From: Lasiosphaeris hirsuta
Lineage: Eukaryota; Ascomycota; Sordariomycetes; Sordariales; Lasiosphaeriaceae
NCBI GenBank assembly: GCA_030549175.1
Contig: JAUKUA010000009.1
Location: forward strand, 372,001-436,000
DNA: 64,000 nt
Reading direction: 5' to 3'
Shown: in pieces, positions 20,733 to 31,441 of the stretch
How the letters are laid out: every line of letters starts with the position of its first letter
How positions within the stretch are numbered: the stretch's first letter is position 1
Position numbers and translations under genes: made by a program
The notes under the pieces: generated by a model
What the model was told of the DNA's origin: nothing
The model's database searches: none
The model's input: the letters and a program-made list of their open reading frames with translations, nothing else

Positions 20733-21328
20733 CTACCCCAAAGCACTTACTTTGTATAGATTAGATTTTATCAAGTTAACGACAGGCAAAAAGATGTTTT
20801 CAGATGTCCTGTCATCCACGGCCATGCTCTCCACCTCCTCCCAGCTCATCCAACTCCACCCTTCACACTTTTCAGGCTCTAGTCTCTATGAAAGATCGGC
20901 TAGTGAGTTATGAAGAATTGCCAGGTCGGATACGATGGTGATATTATACCTGCGGCTGCTGCTCCGGATCTATGCACTTGCACTCGGCAAAGATAGTGAT
21001 GTAGTGCTTGTTGTTCTTGACGAAAAAGTCATTTGTTACGCCAACAATTCGGACGCCGCGAATCAACAAGCCACTCTCTTCCAACGCCTCTCGTTCGGCG
21101 CAGGCAAAGATATCCTCGCCATACTCCAAGTGCCCGCCAGGGAAGGATAGTTGGCCTAGTAGGTGGGGCGGATGTCGGCGTAAGCAACGTCTCAAGGCCC
21201 GCAACTCGGAAGACACCGTGCTTACCTCCACCAAGGGGACCAATCCTTCGTCCGGCACATACTTTCCCTTCTTGGTCTCGAATTATGGCGATAACGGCGA
21301 CACGTGGGTATGAAGATGCTCCGTTCAT
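20733..21328 (-). CDS. Nudix hydrolase
   Basis: Three exons read leftwards (21328-21226, 21155-20950, 20885-20733) with GTAAGC and GTATAA donors give 153 aa. After VAVIAIIRDQEGKVCAGRR the Nudix box spans the second exon: G-H-L-E-Y-G-E, then seven residues, then REALEESGL, a full match to GX5EX7REUXEEXGU. The C terminus has LEPEKCEGWSWMSWEEV and FLPVVNLIK, typical of small fungal MutT/ADP-ribose-type members. It should hydrolyse a nucleoside-diphosphate-linked substrate with Mg2+ or Mn2+; which one cannot be told. Cytosolic, no targeting signal. It diverges from the phosphorylase-fold gene. Confidence 0.92.
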
Positions 21329-22056
21329 GTTGATTGGGCCAACCTCTCAAGTGGTCTGCTTGATGGGAACACTAGGGGCGGGATGATTCCTGCTTGGTTG
21401 ATAATATGCTTTATAGGTAGTAGGCAGCATTCCCTACCCGTAGTCCAAGGAAGCACGGTATCTACTTCTGGTCTGACAGAAACAAGAATATGCAGCCATT
21501 GTACAGACGGGTCCAAATCCGCATTTACGGCCCGCCAATTACGGAGCATCAACTTATCAGGCTGTTTCTAGGCGGGTGTCGCGGTATCCACCAACTATGT
21601 AACGTTGATGCATGTTTATCGCTAATTCATGTCTCAAAAGGGGCTGAGTACATGTTGCCGGATGAGGTGATGGGATGCGCACACCACACGTGACGGCTCA
21701 TGCAAGGAGCGATGACCAGCAAGCCCCGATCTACAGGTACCTAGGTTCGCTCCTATGCTTAAAAAGCACTGTAGATTCCTGTACTCACTTTTGCATTCCA
21801 TTCCCCAGCACATTCCGCGACACTTCAGATCCACGAGATGGGAAACATATTCGAGATGCCGGTGTCCGTCACTGAGATTATAGTGAAATCGCCGCCATTC
21901 ACACATGACGTCTTGAGCCCTCACCTCAAGCCCGACCGGTTGGTTTTGTGGCCAGGTGGTGATAAGCTAGTCTCTCGCTAACCACTGATCAGCCCGCCCG
22001 CGGTTCCCGGCACGAGGGTCTACCCACTTGCCATTGGCACTCCCGAAACCCACACG
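21329..22056. other. Divergent spacer with a possible extra coding block
   Basis: It holds promoters for the Nudix gene and the phosphorylase-fold gene. From an ATG at 21838 a frame of 47 codons runs in the same phase as the downstream gene, stopped only by a TAA at 21979-21981; from there the frame is open to 22057. The encoded residues (including PPAVPGTRVYPLAIGTPETHT) look protein-like, so the gene may once have begun, or may still begin, further upstream. Confidence 0.5.
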
Positions 22057-23103
22057 ATGGGCACTTCCCTCTTCCGGTATCTCCAAATCAAAGTCCATGA
22101 AGCAGTCCTTTGGGGGAAGTATGATGATATCATCGTCATTGGCAGCTACAATCGTTACTCACCCGCCTCAATCCCCTTTGAAGGCGAGAAGCGCGACAAG
22201 CCCTTCAATTGGGAGCGCCCCACTGCACGGCGGGAAGGCAGCACCCTTTACATAGAATGCTTTCCCGGGCATGACCATGTCGAACACTATTCTGAGATAA
22301 TCGCTTGCTATCTTCGACTTTTGGAGGAAGCAACTCCCGCGTACAACCTGACTCATTATTCCCGCGTTTCATTTATCCCCTCGTCGTGTTCAGACACCCA
22401 GCGGGCATTGTCCAACACAACCAACCTGAATGAGTTCCCTGGGGAAGGTGTGGATGCGGTTATTCTTGGTATGGTCTGGCATCTACCCAACCTTACTGGT
22501 GCGGAGGAATGGCAGGGCGCCGGCCCCTGGCAGTGGATTGTGCGCCCAGTGTCCTCGGGCCTTCGGGTGGGCTTTTTGGGATTCCGTCCCGCCTTCTGGG
22601 GGGACATCGCCGGCGAAGTGATTCATTGGCTTACATCACGGTTCAGCAGCATCAAGGAAATCATCTATCTGGGAAAGCTGGGCGTACTGAGAAAGGGGGT
22701 GAAGCCGAATGCCTGGCTCGCTACGGGAGACAAGTCCTTGGTGAATGGCCGGGTGGTAGCTTGGGGGAATTGCCTAGAAAGAGCGATACAGATAAAAGGG
22801 GCGCATTCCATCATTTCAGGGAGTCATGTCACGCTTGGCAGCGTGCTGCATGAGACTAAGGAGTGGCATAAAGAGCTGGAAGGAGTTGTCGACTTTGTTG
22901 ATCCAGAGATCGGGATGATGGCCCAAGCGGCGGTGCGGAGCGGAATTCGCTTCGGGTACCTGCACATGATTACGGATAATCTGGGGCAGAAGTACGAGGA
23001 GGATTTGAGCAACGAGCGGACGTTAAGTGTGCTGAAAGGAAGAGCGCGGTTGCATCAAGTTGTGAGAGATGTAATGGAGGAGCACCTAGGTACGCCTGTG
23101 TGA
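22057..23103 (+). CDS. Nucleoside-phosphorylase-fold (PNP/UDP superfamily-like) protein
   Basis: 348 aa from the ATG at 22057. The second half carries phosphorylase-superfamily landmarks: IIYLGKLGVL, a central strand before SGSHVTLGSVLHETKEW, and VDPEIGMMAQAAVRSGIRFGYLHM, which aligns with the ME-containing segment that contacts the ribose in purine and uridine phosphorylases. It ends with a conserved DLSNER block. The family assignment rests on these motifs, and catalytic activity is uncertain. No intron needed inside. An in-frame stop at 21979 separates it from an upstream open block, so the true N terminus is in doubt. It may act in nucleoside salvage or, with the neighbouring Nudix enzyme, on nucleotide derivatives (inference). 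Confidence 0.65.
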   Translation: MGTSLFRYLQIKVHEAVLWGKYDDIIVIGSYNRYSPASIPFEGEKRDKPFNWERPTARREGSTLYIECFPGHDHVEHYSEIIACYLRLLEEATPAYNLTHYSRVSFIPSSCSDTQRALSNTTNLNEFPGEGVDAVILGMVWHLPNLTGAEEWQGAGPWQWIVRPVSSGLRVGFLGFRPAFWGDIAGEVIHWLTSRFSSIKEIIYLGKLGVLRKGVKPNAWLATGDKSLVNGRVVAWGNCLERAIQIKGAHSIISGSHVTLGSVLHETKEWHKELEGVVDFVDPEIGMMAQAAVRSGIRFGYLHMITDNLGQKYEEDLSNERTLSVLKGRARLHQVVRDVMEEHLGTPV

Positions 23104-23639
23104 AGGACGTGAGGCATTTTTTTCCGCAGCCTGGTGTGCGTCCCGGATAACTAGAGCTCTGGAAGAGAAGATCGGATCTAGTACACCTTGGAGAATAGTG
23201 GAAGGAAACGAAGTGAAAGACCACAATGGTTACGTTATCTATGCCTTAAAGTTAGATATATCCCCGAACAACGGAGACAGGTCTATCATTACCCAACAAA
23301 GCCACTGAGGCGGAAGGGAAGATGTGGTTCTCGGTTTGGATGATTATATGGTCAACCAGATCACGGCGAAGCTGGCCGACCTTGTCCAGCGACCTGCCTT
23401 CAAAGCATTGTTGGCGCCAGCAATTGTGCTCAAGCGTGAGGTTGGAATTATAGAAATCACTACGACCAGCGTACTCTAGCTCATGGAGAATTTAACAAAG
23501 TAAATAAGTATTATGTGCAGACTCTAAAGCAAGTGCGCATATATGAACGACATGGTGGTCAACCAAGTTAGCATGCAAGGCCAGAAGAAACTTTCTAAGT
23601 CATCGCTGTATTCCTACCCCCCACTCTCCCATTCGATAT
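23104..23639. other. Convergent spacer
   Basis: It lies between the stops of the phosphorylase-fold gene and the threonine aldolase gene. No coding signal. Confidence 0.5.
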
Positions 23640-24805
23640 TCATACACAACCTTTAGATGGTAAGCTATGATGGCTTGTTTCAACGACGTTGTCTTTATCA
23701 ACCAAGACGTTGTCGAATACCTGCTCCAGGCTAGCCAGCGCCTCAGGACAAATTTGGTGATGAAGCACAATTCGTGGTGCGGCGATCAGGACGCCTTTCA
23801 GCAATCCATTGTCGTTGAGCGCCTTGGGAGAGATTCTAGCACTGGTGAGATCCAGCCATGCCATGTTTGTTTCTGTTGGGCGAGTCAACTTTCCGCCCCT
23901 CGTGGTCCACATAGTCGCCACCGCCTCGGCCATGAAATGAGAGGCGCGGAGGATGCCCCGCGAGTCGACGTCTCCTGGCCCAAAGTTCTCCAAGACGGCT
24001 TCGTGGGCTGCAGCAGCTAGCAGCCCGGCCTTTCTAACTCCACCGCCAATGCTCTGGCGTAGCCTTTTAACTCTGCGAATGACCTCTGCTGTCCCTACTA
24101 CCATGGCCCCAATTGGTGCACCTATCCCCTTCGCAAAGGATAGCGTCATGGTGTCTGCACACGACGCGATTTCGGCCAGAGTGCCTGCTGCTCCACTGGC
24201 AACTGCTTCCCATATCCGGGCACCGTCAATGTGCACCATGATGCCGTGCTTTCCAGCCCAATCCTTGATAGCACGGAGATCCTGCAGGGGGATCACGTTA
24301 CCGTGCGCTGTGTTCTCGAGGCTGATGATCTTGGTAAGACAAACTTCAAAAGGCACATCCGAGGCTACTCTGGCGTGCCTTTTGACATCCTCAACCGTCA
24401 AATGGATCCCATTGGATGGATGCACCGGCTGCACCGTAGCGCCAGACAGATGGGCGAGGCCGCCCGCCTCAAAGTTGACAACGTGAGCTGAGGCGTCGGC
24501 AAGAACTGCGTAGGGGGCATATTGGCACAAGGCACCCAGAGCCAGCTGGTTAGCCATGGTGCCCGAAATCACAAACGCGCCGGCTTGCTGCCCGCAAACG
24601 TCTGCCAAGCGGCGCTCAAACAGTGTTGTTGTCTGGTCCTCCCCAAACACATCGTCGTTGAGTGTTGCCCGGCTGATAGCCGCCAACTGGCCGACAGAGG
24701 GCGTTGATATTGCGTCCGCTGGTGATGGGTGCGTGAGTAGTTGGGAGCTTGAGGTCAATTGCTCCCGGACTCACTTCGGAAATCAAATGCTGATCCCGTG
24801 TGCAT
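23640..24805 (-). CDS. L-threonine aldolase (PLP enzyme)
   Basis: Two exons (24805-24775 and 24718-23640) joined by an intron with a GTGAGT donor and CAG acceptor give 369 aa. The small first exon supplies the characteristic start MHTGSAFDFRTDAIS, which the single long frame lacks since its own start is a TTG. Conserved features are NDDVFGEDQTTTLFE, the GTMANQLAL cofactor-binding stretch, IDGARIWEA with the cofactor-contacting Asp/Arg, and LSFAKGIGAPIG with the PLP-binding Lys. It cleaves threonine or allo-threonine to glycine and acetaldehyde, or related beta-hydroxy amino acids. The SFAKG spelling is slightly unlike the common SKGLGAP. Probably cytosolic. Relatives occur both in amino-acid metabolism and in metabolite clusters. 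Confidence 0.92.
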
Positions 24806-25907
24806 GGGATCGCCCCAAGATGCCCTGTCCAGAATGGCTGGGGCTCGGGTTACACTGCCGGGGGGCAACTTGGTGCCCCAAGCACGGCCGGGGAGCGTCG
24901 GGGCCATGTCAACGTGGCTGCCTCGGAATGGGTGCTAATACTGGCAAAATATTTGCCGCTCTTGATCCGGAAGGAGTTGCCGCTACTTACACGGCCGCGT
25001 TGGGGAGGGTTACGTCAAGTTTAAATTCATCCGAGTATACATTTCATCACGTTTCATTCTCAGTCCGCTTCGGATTGCAGGGTGGCGGCACAGGGGTCCG
25101 ATTGGCGATTGTACGTCAGGCTCACCGTTTCCGAGCCCACTTCCGAGAGCTGAAATGCGCCCAGGTCATGAGTAACCGAGGCGATCATCGTCATGGAATC
25201 CGGCGTCACATCCGTCCTCTTACACAAATAGGATCACTTGCATAGGGGTCCGAGGACTGCGGCACGCGATTCACGGTCGCACGCTGTCTTACAAAGGCCG
25301 CCGGCATAGCAGCAGAGCCGTCACAATACATGGAACATGCACAAATCGGGCAGCTATTGTCTCAGGGCTCGGCTTATTACGTCGCAGGGAACCGAGCAAA
25401 TAACACACCTTGCTGGATATACTACCATCCAAAATACCGTACAAATAATATCTATCATTTCAAGCTTAACAATAGCACCAGCGCAGGCACTGACCGGGAC
25501 TTGGTACTGAGTTTAAGCTTACGCGTTGCGCGGGCGGCTAGCCTTTCAAGGAAAGCAAATGGCGCCGTCGGCGAATACGAGGGCTCGTTCACTTCCATAC
25601 CAAATCCCTCGGCTAAGTTAATTACATCTAGTCCGAGACTTCGCATGCTGCTATATTTCTTCCTTAACAAGCAAACTCCTTCGTCAGCATGGAAGGAGTC
25701 CTGCTACAGTACAGCAAATTCCATTCGGATGTCCCACGTTTCAGTCTCGGGTGATTTGCCTAAATAATATGCAGCTACATACCCGTAGTTGGAAGGAATG
25801 TGGCAGGCAGACATAACGTAAAGACGCAAAGCTTCCAATGTGATACCTCCCATCGTGTAACCTCCTTACCTACTGCTCCATCAACACTGCAGAATACGGT
25901 TGTCGGC
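24806..25907. other. 1.1-kb divergent spacer
   Basis: It separates threonine aldolase (leftward) from the MFS transporter (rightward). A 145-codon frame at 25330-25767 begins with ATG, but its composition and lack of motifs do not convince me. No other gene seen. Confidence 0.45.
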
Positions 25908-27972
25908 ATGATGCAGCCAGCCACCACTAATACGGACACCCAACAGTCTCTCTGGCAGGAGCTCCAAGTAGCAAAGCTTGGCCTCCAGCGTGGGAGTGAT
26001 GGTAGTATATCTTGGCACCCAGATAGCAGGGACCACCCACGACACTGGTCAGCGGCAAGGAAGTCGTTCGACATGACGGTGATAATATTCTTTGAGCTGT
26101 TTGTGTAAGTGATTCCCAGGATATTATTAGAATACGATAGGGGACCCTGAGTGTTAACCTTGTGCAGAACTGTAGTCAGTACGACTGGTGTACGTATCTA
26201 TGGCATGCACGAGGGCGTCAGGCACTAACTAACTTCAAATTGTATTCCTCTAAAAGGCATGCGTCTCACGCGCGGCACAGCCGGATTACAAGCTCGGCAA
26301 AGTGAATTCCATCTTGGCATTTACGTTTATGTTTGTTTACCATGCACCGCGCCCTTGAGGAGAGACTTTAACCAACACTGAAACAGGTACAATTTCGGGC
26401 AAGCAATTGGTGGATTACTGACACCCCCGTTATCAGAGCTGTTTGGGCGCCGGATCCCGTACCTGGTATCTTCGGCCGTCTTTGGGTCCTTCTGCTTGAT
26501 CATCAGCGTTGTCCCACATCCGGCAGCTGTCTGGGCTGGCCGCTTTGTAGCTGGGTTCGCATCCGCGGTGCCCGCCGTCGTTACTGCGGGTAGCATAGAA
26601 GACATGTTTGATGGCGGGCAACGTGTGTGGCTCGTTGTCCTGTGGAATGCCGGCTCGACTGCTGGGCTTTGCCTTGGCCCAGTGTACGGTGCATACATCA
26701 CATCGGCCCTGAACTGGAGATGGGTCTACTACAGCTCTGCCATCATTACAGCTGTATGCTTCGCATGCTTTCTTGGTATCCAGGAGAGCCGGCCCAGCCA
26801 AATACTCGAGAAAAAAATTGCCCAACTTCACGACTTGGGCGTCGAGAATCTGCAGTGGTTCAACCCTGACCACTCGCCCGACACCAAGACCCGGTTCACA
26901 CTTGTCGTCATCCAGCCGGTGAAGCTTCTCGCCACAGAGCCAATAATCGCCCTAGTCACGAGCATCTCGGCCGTTTCCTGGGGCATGATATACCTCTTTA
27001 CTGAGTCACTCCCGGACGTCTACCAATCAATGTCTGTCGGCTTCACACAGACATCGTCTTCCTTGGCATTTTTGGCATTTATTCCTGGTATCCTACTGAG
27101 CTTTCTGCCTCGTCTGTGGGATAGAAGAGCTGTGTCGATGCGTCTGGGGCGTGGAGAAAGGATCGAGCCGTAAGTCGGCTTGTTGCTGCGAATGTTCAAC
27201 CAACTCCTCCAATACAGCCCTGGTTTGTGTGTTAGCGCGTGACACTCCCAACAAGAGAGGTACTGAGGCCCCGATAGGGCGTTTGCAGTGTAAGAAAAGG
27301 CGTCTTTAGTATTTCATAAGGCCTTTTGAAATGCGAAAGATGCCTTTTTGAATGCGAAAGACGCTTTTTTTTGGGTTACTGCTCGAAAGCCTTTCCGGGG
27401 CTTCAATATCTCCCTTAGGGCTTCAGGGGAAGGTCACACACTAACAAACAAACCATGGTTGGATTGCAGATCTCAGATCTCTTGAACCATCAGCTTACCA
27501 AAAGTGAGATAGGGAAGATAAGATTGCGGGCTTTGCAATTGCCGCGCCGGCTTTGGCCATCGGACTGATGTGGTTCACCTGGACTATACCCCCAGCTCTT
27601 GGGGGGGTCCACTGGCTTGTTCCCAGTTTGGCGCTGGTCCCCGTGGGATTTGCTGTCAACGAGGTCGCATACACTCTCAGTGGGTATCTCACGGACGCCT
27701 ACCTCCTCTACTCGGCTTCGGCATTCTGCGGGCTCGCCTTTGTTCGCGCCTTGGTTTCAGGTTTGATGCCACTGCTCGCGCAGCAAATGTATCCGGCTCT
27801 GGGTGCAAACATTGCCGGGACGCTTGTTGCCTGCATCGCCACCGTCTTTTGTCTGGCGCCGTGGGTCTTCCTCCGTTACGGCAGGACCTTGAGGGAAAAG
27901 AGTCCGTTTGCCAAACACAGCTTAGAGAGCCATCTGAGAAGCGGAATCCCATCTATCTCAAATCTTGGATAG
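25908..27972 (+). CDS. MFS transporter (DHA1-like), with MITE in last intron
   Basis: Five exons (25908-26104, 26168-26189, 26257-26330, 26387-27169, 27513-27972) join in frame to 511 aa. The 22-nt second exon is supported by frame and motif (TVVSTTG). The architecture is that of a 12-helix drug/H+ antiporter-type permease: FGQAIGGLL, the loop SELFGRRIPYL, AGRFVAGFASAVPAVVTAGSIEDMF, RVWLVVLWN, GPVYGAYITSALNWRWVYYSSAI and ESRPS, the cytoplasmic centre, then the second bundle. Plasma-membrane export of small molecules is likely; the substrate is unknown. The last intron is 343 nt because it contains a MITE, whereas the other three are 56-67 nt. Coding sequence is intact. Confidence 0.9.
27215..27461. 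mobile_element. MITE copy 1 (intronic, about 247 bp)
   Basis: It starts CAGCCCTGGTTTGTGTGTTA and ends in the inverse ACTAACAAACAAACCATGG plus TTG. The interior is AT-rich with short AAAGGC/GCCTTTT-type palindromes and no coding capacity. Ends match copies at 32069 and 53357. No convincing target-site duplication. Confidence 0.85.
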
Positions 27973-28325
27973 AGACCGAACCAAGTACCTAGGTCGTGGC
28001 CTTGCCAGCGCATGGGCTCTTAGTAAAACGGTAGCTGGGCCATCGACAGTGGGTGCATTGACGTTGTCCACGAGAAATGGATATCGCTGACAGGAATTGG
28101 TAAAAATATAGTTTTACTACCTACTGCTACAAGGGTTGCAGACCCTCAAGCTATCCTAATAACGGATTAGAGATTACCAAGACCAACAAGGATCAACTAT
28201 GAAGCCGCCGCCGAGGCTTCCGATCACGCAAGCAATTAATTGTACAAAATATCACTACATAGGGTCTTCGTCGCCAACATACCCCATACCTTGAGACGGG
28301 ATGCCCAGGGTATTACTACCATGTG
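27973..28325. other. Convergent spacer
   Basis: Between the MFS stop and the 3' end of the next leftward gene. No coding signal. A CTACCTACTG motif occurs near 28120. Confidence 0.4.
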
Positions 28326-28763
28326 TCAATACCATCGCCGGAAGTAGCTGTGGATGTAAGAGTAGGGCGCACTTACGTGGGAAGTGCTGTACAGCCAGCT
28401 GAGAGGATAACCCTGCCCGATATAATGCTGGTTTCGACGTGTGTGATTTAGGGCTGAGATAATGGTAGACTGTGGTTGAGGGAGAGTTGGTTGCTGAAAG
28501 GAGCTGGTATTCTCGTCGTCCGAGATGGAGGCGGGGGGCGAGGGCGCGCTGTCGCTTGGGCTTGGTGGATCAAAAATGGAATCGGACATGGAAATGGACA
28601 TGGGGTCGCGTGCGAACGCGAACGCGTCGGATTGCATGTGGGTCTCGGTCTCTGGGCTTTGCCGTGTTTTCTTGGTGGCAGGGCCCTCCTCGGCGTCGAG
28701 AGTCGGCTCGTCGTCGCGGAACCTCTTGCGCGGGTTCATGTCAATGTCCATTCGGAAGTCCAT
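28326..28763 (-). CDS. Unknown small acidic/basic nuclear-like protein
   Basis: From the ATG at 28763 (MDFRMDIDMNPRKRFRDDE) an open frame of 145 codons runs left to 28326. The start has a basic cluster (NPRKRFRDDE) and TKKTR, possible nuclear-localisation elements. The centre is rich in Asp, Ser and Pro (FDPPSPSDSAPSPPAS), and the end is Gln/Tyr-rich. A perfect GTAAGT donor at about 28377 (after STSH) suggests the real C terminus is spliced. A downstream block reading GIPSQGMGYVGDEDPM and ending in TAG near 28260 is a candidate last exon, but I could not settle the acceptor. No known domain. Confidence 0.55.
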   Translation of the reverse strand: MDFRMDIDMNPRKRFRDDEPTLDAEEGPATKKTRQSPETETHMQSDAFAFARDPMSISMSDSIFDPPSPSDSAPSPPASISDDENTSSFQQPTLPQPQSTIISALNHTRRNQHYIGQGYPLSWLYSTSHVSAPYSYIHSYFRRWY

Positions 28764-29089
28764 CTTGGCGGCTGTTGGGGGTGGGGGAAAAGAGCGTTGG
28801 GGGCGCGGCCGGAATTGGTGTTGGAAAAGAGTGTGCCTGAGTTGGTTGAACCGAGCGACGGGAGAGGAGGAGGAATTGGGGCTGCACTTCAATTTAAAAC
28901 CCACGCCAAGAAGTAAAAGGCGCCTCTTGACACCAGGGCAACCAAAAACCCGCCCCAGACCCACTTTGCTTATGACAGGGCATTCTTGCACAACGTGAAG
29001 TGCAGTTCTCGCACGGTTTGAACAGCATCACATCAGTTGGCTCACTCCCGCTCCGAGACCGTTTTGATTCAGGTGCCTTTGCCGATCGG

Positions 29090-29938
29090 CTACATGTCCC
29101 GATAATCCGCATCGCCATCCAGACTCAAGTCGCTGCCGTCTATGTTTGTCCATTCCGACTCCGAGACCCAATCGCCATCGTCCTGCATCAAATCCCAGCC
29201 GCAGAGAATTGGCGAGATGCGGCCGCACGGCATCTCCTCCCTCCGCATGGTTTTGCTTTGCTGGCTCCAGAAACAAAGTTGGGCTCCCTCAATTTCAACC
29301 GCTGCTTCCTCCTTTTGTCGAGCTGTGCGATACGTGAGACGATATATCGGTTCCCGGTGGATGATGCTGTTTAAGCAGAAGTCAGGCCCGTACTCGACTT
29401 CCTCGTCGTGAGTCTGTCCAGCCTCGCCGAGACGAAGACCTGGCCCTCGACAAGTGTCCCCTTTGGCTTGGAATGTGGTTGGTAATTCCCTGGCTGCATA
29501 CTCCCCAGGGAGGTGCAAGTCGGATCTCGCAATATCTTGACCCTCATCTCGCATCGTGGGCCAGAACCGGAGCCAGTCCCGTTTGGGCTGGCTGCGAGTG
29601 AGATCGTAGCAGCAAGAACAGTAGACTCTAAGCCGGCGATTCCGCCTCGCGCTGGCTTGCAGGTATCTCAGAAAATGCGGCTTGACAGGGCGCTGCATCT
29701 GGGCGGTCGGCCCGTTTTGTTTCTCAGCCCACAAATACCTGTTGTACTGGTCGGCATCCTCCTGCCACCCCTGGATGCTGCAAAGTTTGTTCCTACTCCA
29801 CGATAGGGGCCTGCGGCTGGATTTACCACGAGGATTCGCATACCCGCTATCTGCGCGGCCTTGGAGGTACCGCTGCCCGGCGTGATGGGGATGATGATCA
29901 GACTCGGGGGCTGCGTCGTGTTGATGCTGTTCCGTCAT
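29090..29938 (-). CDS. Unknown fungal protein
   Basis: Single frame of 282 aa with ATG at 29938. The N terminus is His/Asp-rich (HQHDAAPESDHHPHHA). The middle is strongly basic with Arg/Trp/Tyr clusters and a CSCCYDLTRSQ segment. The end is acidic (WTNIDGSDLSLDGDADYRDM) after a Trp/Ser-rich stretch. No signal peptide, membrane helix or known domain. The opposite strand has no better frame. It diverges from nothing obvious: its 5' side faces the alpha-galactosidase pseudogene. Confidence 0.5.
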   Translation of the reverse strand: MTEQHQHDAAPESDHHPHHAGQRYLQGRADSGYANPRGKSSRRPLSWSRNKLCSIQGWQEDADQYNRYLWAEKQNGPTAQMQRPVKPHFLRYLQASARRNRRLRVYCSCCYDLTRSQPKRDWLRFWPTMRDEGQDIARSDLHLPGEYAARELPTTFQAKGDTCRGPGLRLGEAGQTHDEEVEYGPDFCLNSIIHREPIYRLTYRTARQKEEAAVEIEGAQLCFWSQQSKTMRREEMPCGRISPILCGWDLMQDDGDWVSESEWTNIDGSDLSLDGDADYRDM

Positions 29939-30204
29939 AACTACTCCGCGGGAAAGTTATATCCCGATGAGACAGCTGGAAAATGGTTGGTGGCAAAAGT
30001 CGGCTCAATTGGGTGCGGAAAAGTCAGGCACACCAAAGACCTGGCTGGAACGAGGTAGAAGATAAAAAGATGTGTGAAAGGAGACTCGGTAGAATTCTGG
30101 ACGTAGCTGCTCCTTTTATTGACATGATTTTGCCCCCATGAAACTGGTTCACGGCCCCAAGCCAACCTTGATTGTGGTGAGGCGCAGGCCTTGGCATCGG
30201 TAAG

Positions 30205-31441
30205 CTACATCGAGGCAAGCTCGATTTTGAGGACAGTGAGGACATCAGCGCCACGAAAAGAAGCTGACAGGGGTACAGTCCTATCAATCACACCAATGAC
30301 ATGCAGAAAGCTGGAGTTTCGTGTTATTTGGCGCAACCAACGGAGTGACTGGCAGTATTCCTGTGCAACAAATTTAATTGCTGTAATAAGTTTAATCGTC
30401 TCCTGTGATGCCGGCATCACGTCGCATCCAACCAGCAAGGGCGACTTGAGGAGTGCCCAAGCAATAAAGTGACTCTTGGCTTCGTCGTAAGTCAGGTTGC
30501 CAGGCGGAGTTCCCTGATTTGTATTGCCAACTTCGAGCATGTCGAGGTCGTTTCGGCCGTAAATGCCGGTTCCGGTGTCGATGAAGCTGGCCTGGTTGAT
30601 GATTGCTGCCAGAGCGGACCACCAAGGACGAATGTCTCCGCCGACTCACCATGACTAGCCCAGCCGGCGGGCCCACGCCCATGGCTGCTGCCAACCCCAC
30701 TTGCACAGCCCAAGCTGGAAGTGCCTTGAGTTGGCCTTTGCGTGTGCCTCGATTGCTTCAGCCATGCGGTGGTAGTGCTAATAGACATTCTCCTAGGTCA
30801 CGCTGTCAAAGGGGATGTAGCAGTTGTCGTGCTTGAGGTATTCAAACCCCCACGCATCCCACGTGTCCAAGCCTCTGACTCGTGCCCGTACGACCCTGGA
30901 TAGCCTCCACAGGTTTTGTACCTTGCATCGCTGTAAATTCCTGCGCAGAGGCCAAGTGGCTTCAGGGGGTCTGAAGTTCTTCATTCCCTTGGGGAACTTG
31001 ATGGGGTTTGCAAGTATCTATCATCAGCAGACTTCTACTGGCACAACATCGTCTCTGTTACCTGCGACCATTCTGCCGTTGGCGTCTCGCGGCTTTTGAC
31101 TGTAACAGTCATCCAGCATGAATGTCTCCAAGGCTGTTAGAGTACTTTGCTACCCCATGAGCCGATCGCACATCATCACCAGCCTAACGTACACCGTAAC
31201 TCGCGTCGAGAAGACCACGGTCCACGATTGCCTTGGCCTGGATAAGTAGTGTTTCGGCATCGTAGTCGCATTGATATACATCCCATGCTGTCGAGGTTAG
31301 TATGAGAACAGCCACTATCGCCCGGACTTGTGGGAGGTGACAGACTGTTGAATCTAAATTTTGTAAGTTTTCCCACTCCGGTGTTGAGCGCAAAGGAGCC
31401 AAAAGAGTCAAGAAACTGACGAGAAAGAATGAGAGCGCCAC
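30205..31441 (-). pseudogene. GH27 alpha-galactosidase pseudogene
   Basis: Leftward homology to secreted GH27 alpha-galactosidases. It begins with a signal-like ALSFFLVSFLTLLAPL block, whose first codon is now GTG, then YQCDYDAETLLIQAKAIVDRG, GIYSDARYKTCGGYPGSYG, WGFEYLKHDNCYIPFDSVT (nucleophile Asp in KHDNC), WGWQQPWAWARRLG, GGDIRPWWSALAAIINQA, GRNDLDMLEVGN (acid/base Asp) and LLKSPLLVGCD. Frame changes occur before GIYSDARYK and before DTWDAWG. In-frame stops lie at 30793-30795 (TAG), at VY*HYH (TAG), at 30655-30657 (TAG) and at 30646-30648 (TGA). The C-terminal sandwich domain is eroded. CAG to TAG and CGA to TGA account for most stops. It once hydrolysed alpha-galactosides outside the cell and is non-functional now. 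Confidence 0.88.

Noticed and set aside
25330..25767. A 145-codon ATG frame between threonine aldolase and the MFS gene
   Set aside because: No motif, biased composition and no splice or promoter context. It may be only an open frame in promoter DNA.
12730..31441. A complete secondary-metabolite gene cluster
   Set aside because: Accessory enzymes, transporters and regulators occur, but no PKS, NRPS, terpene synthase, DMATS or RiPP precursor was seen, and many members are broken.
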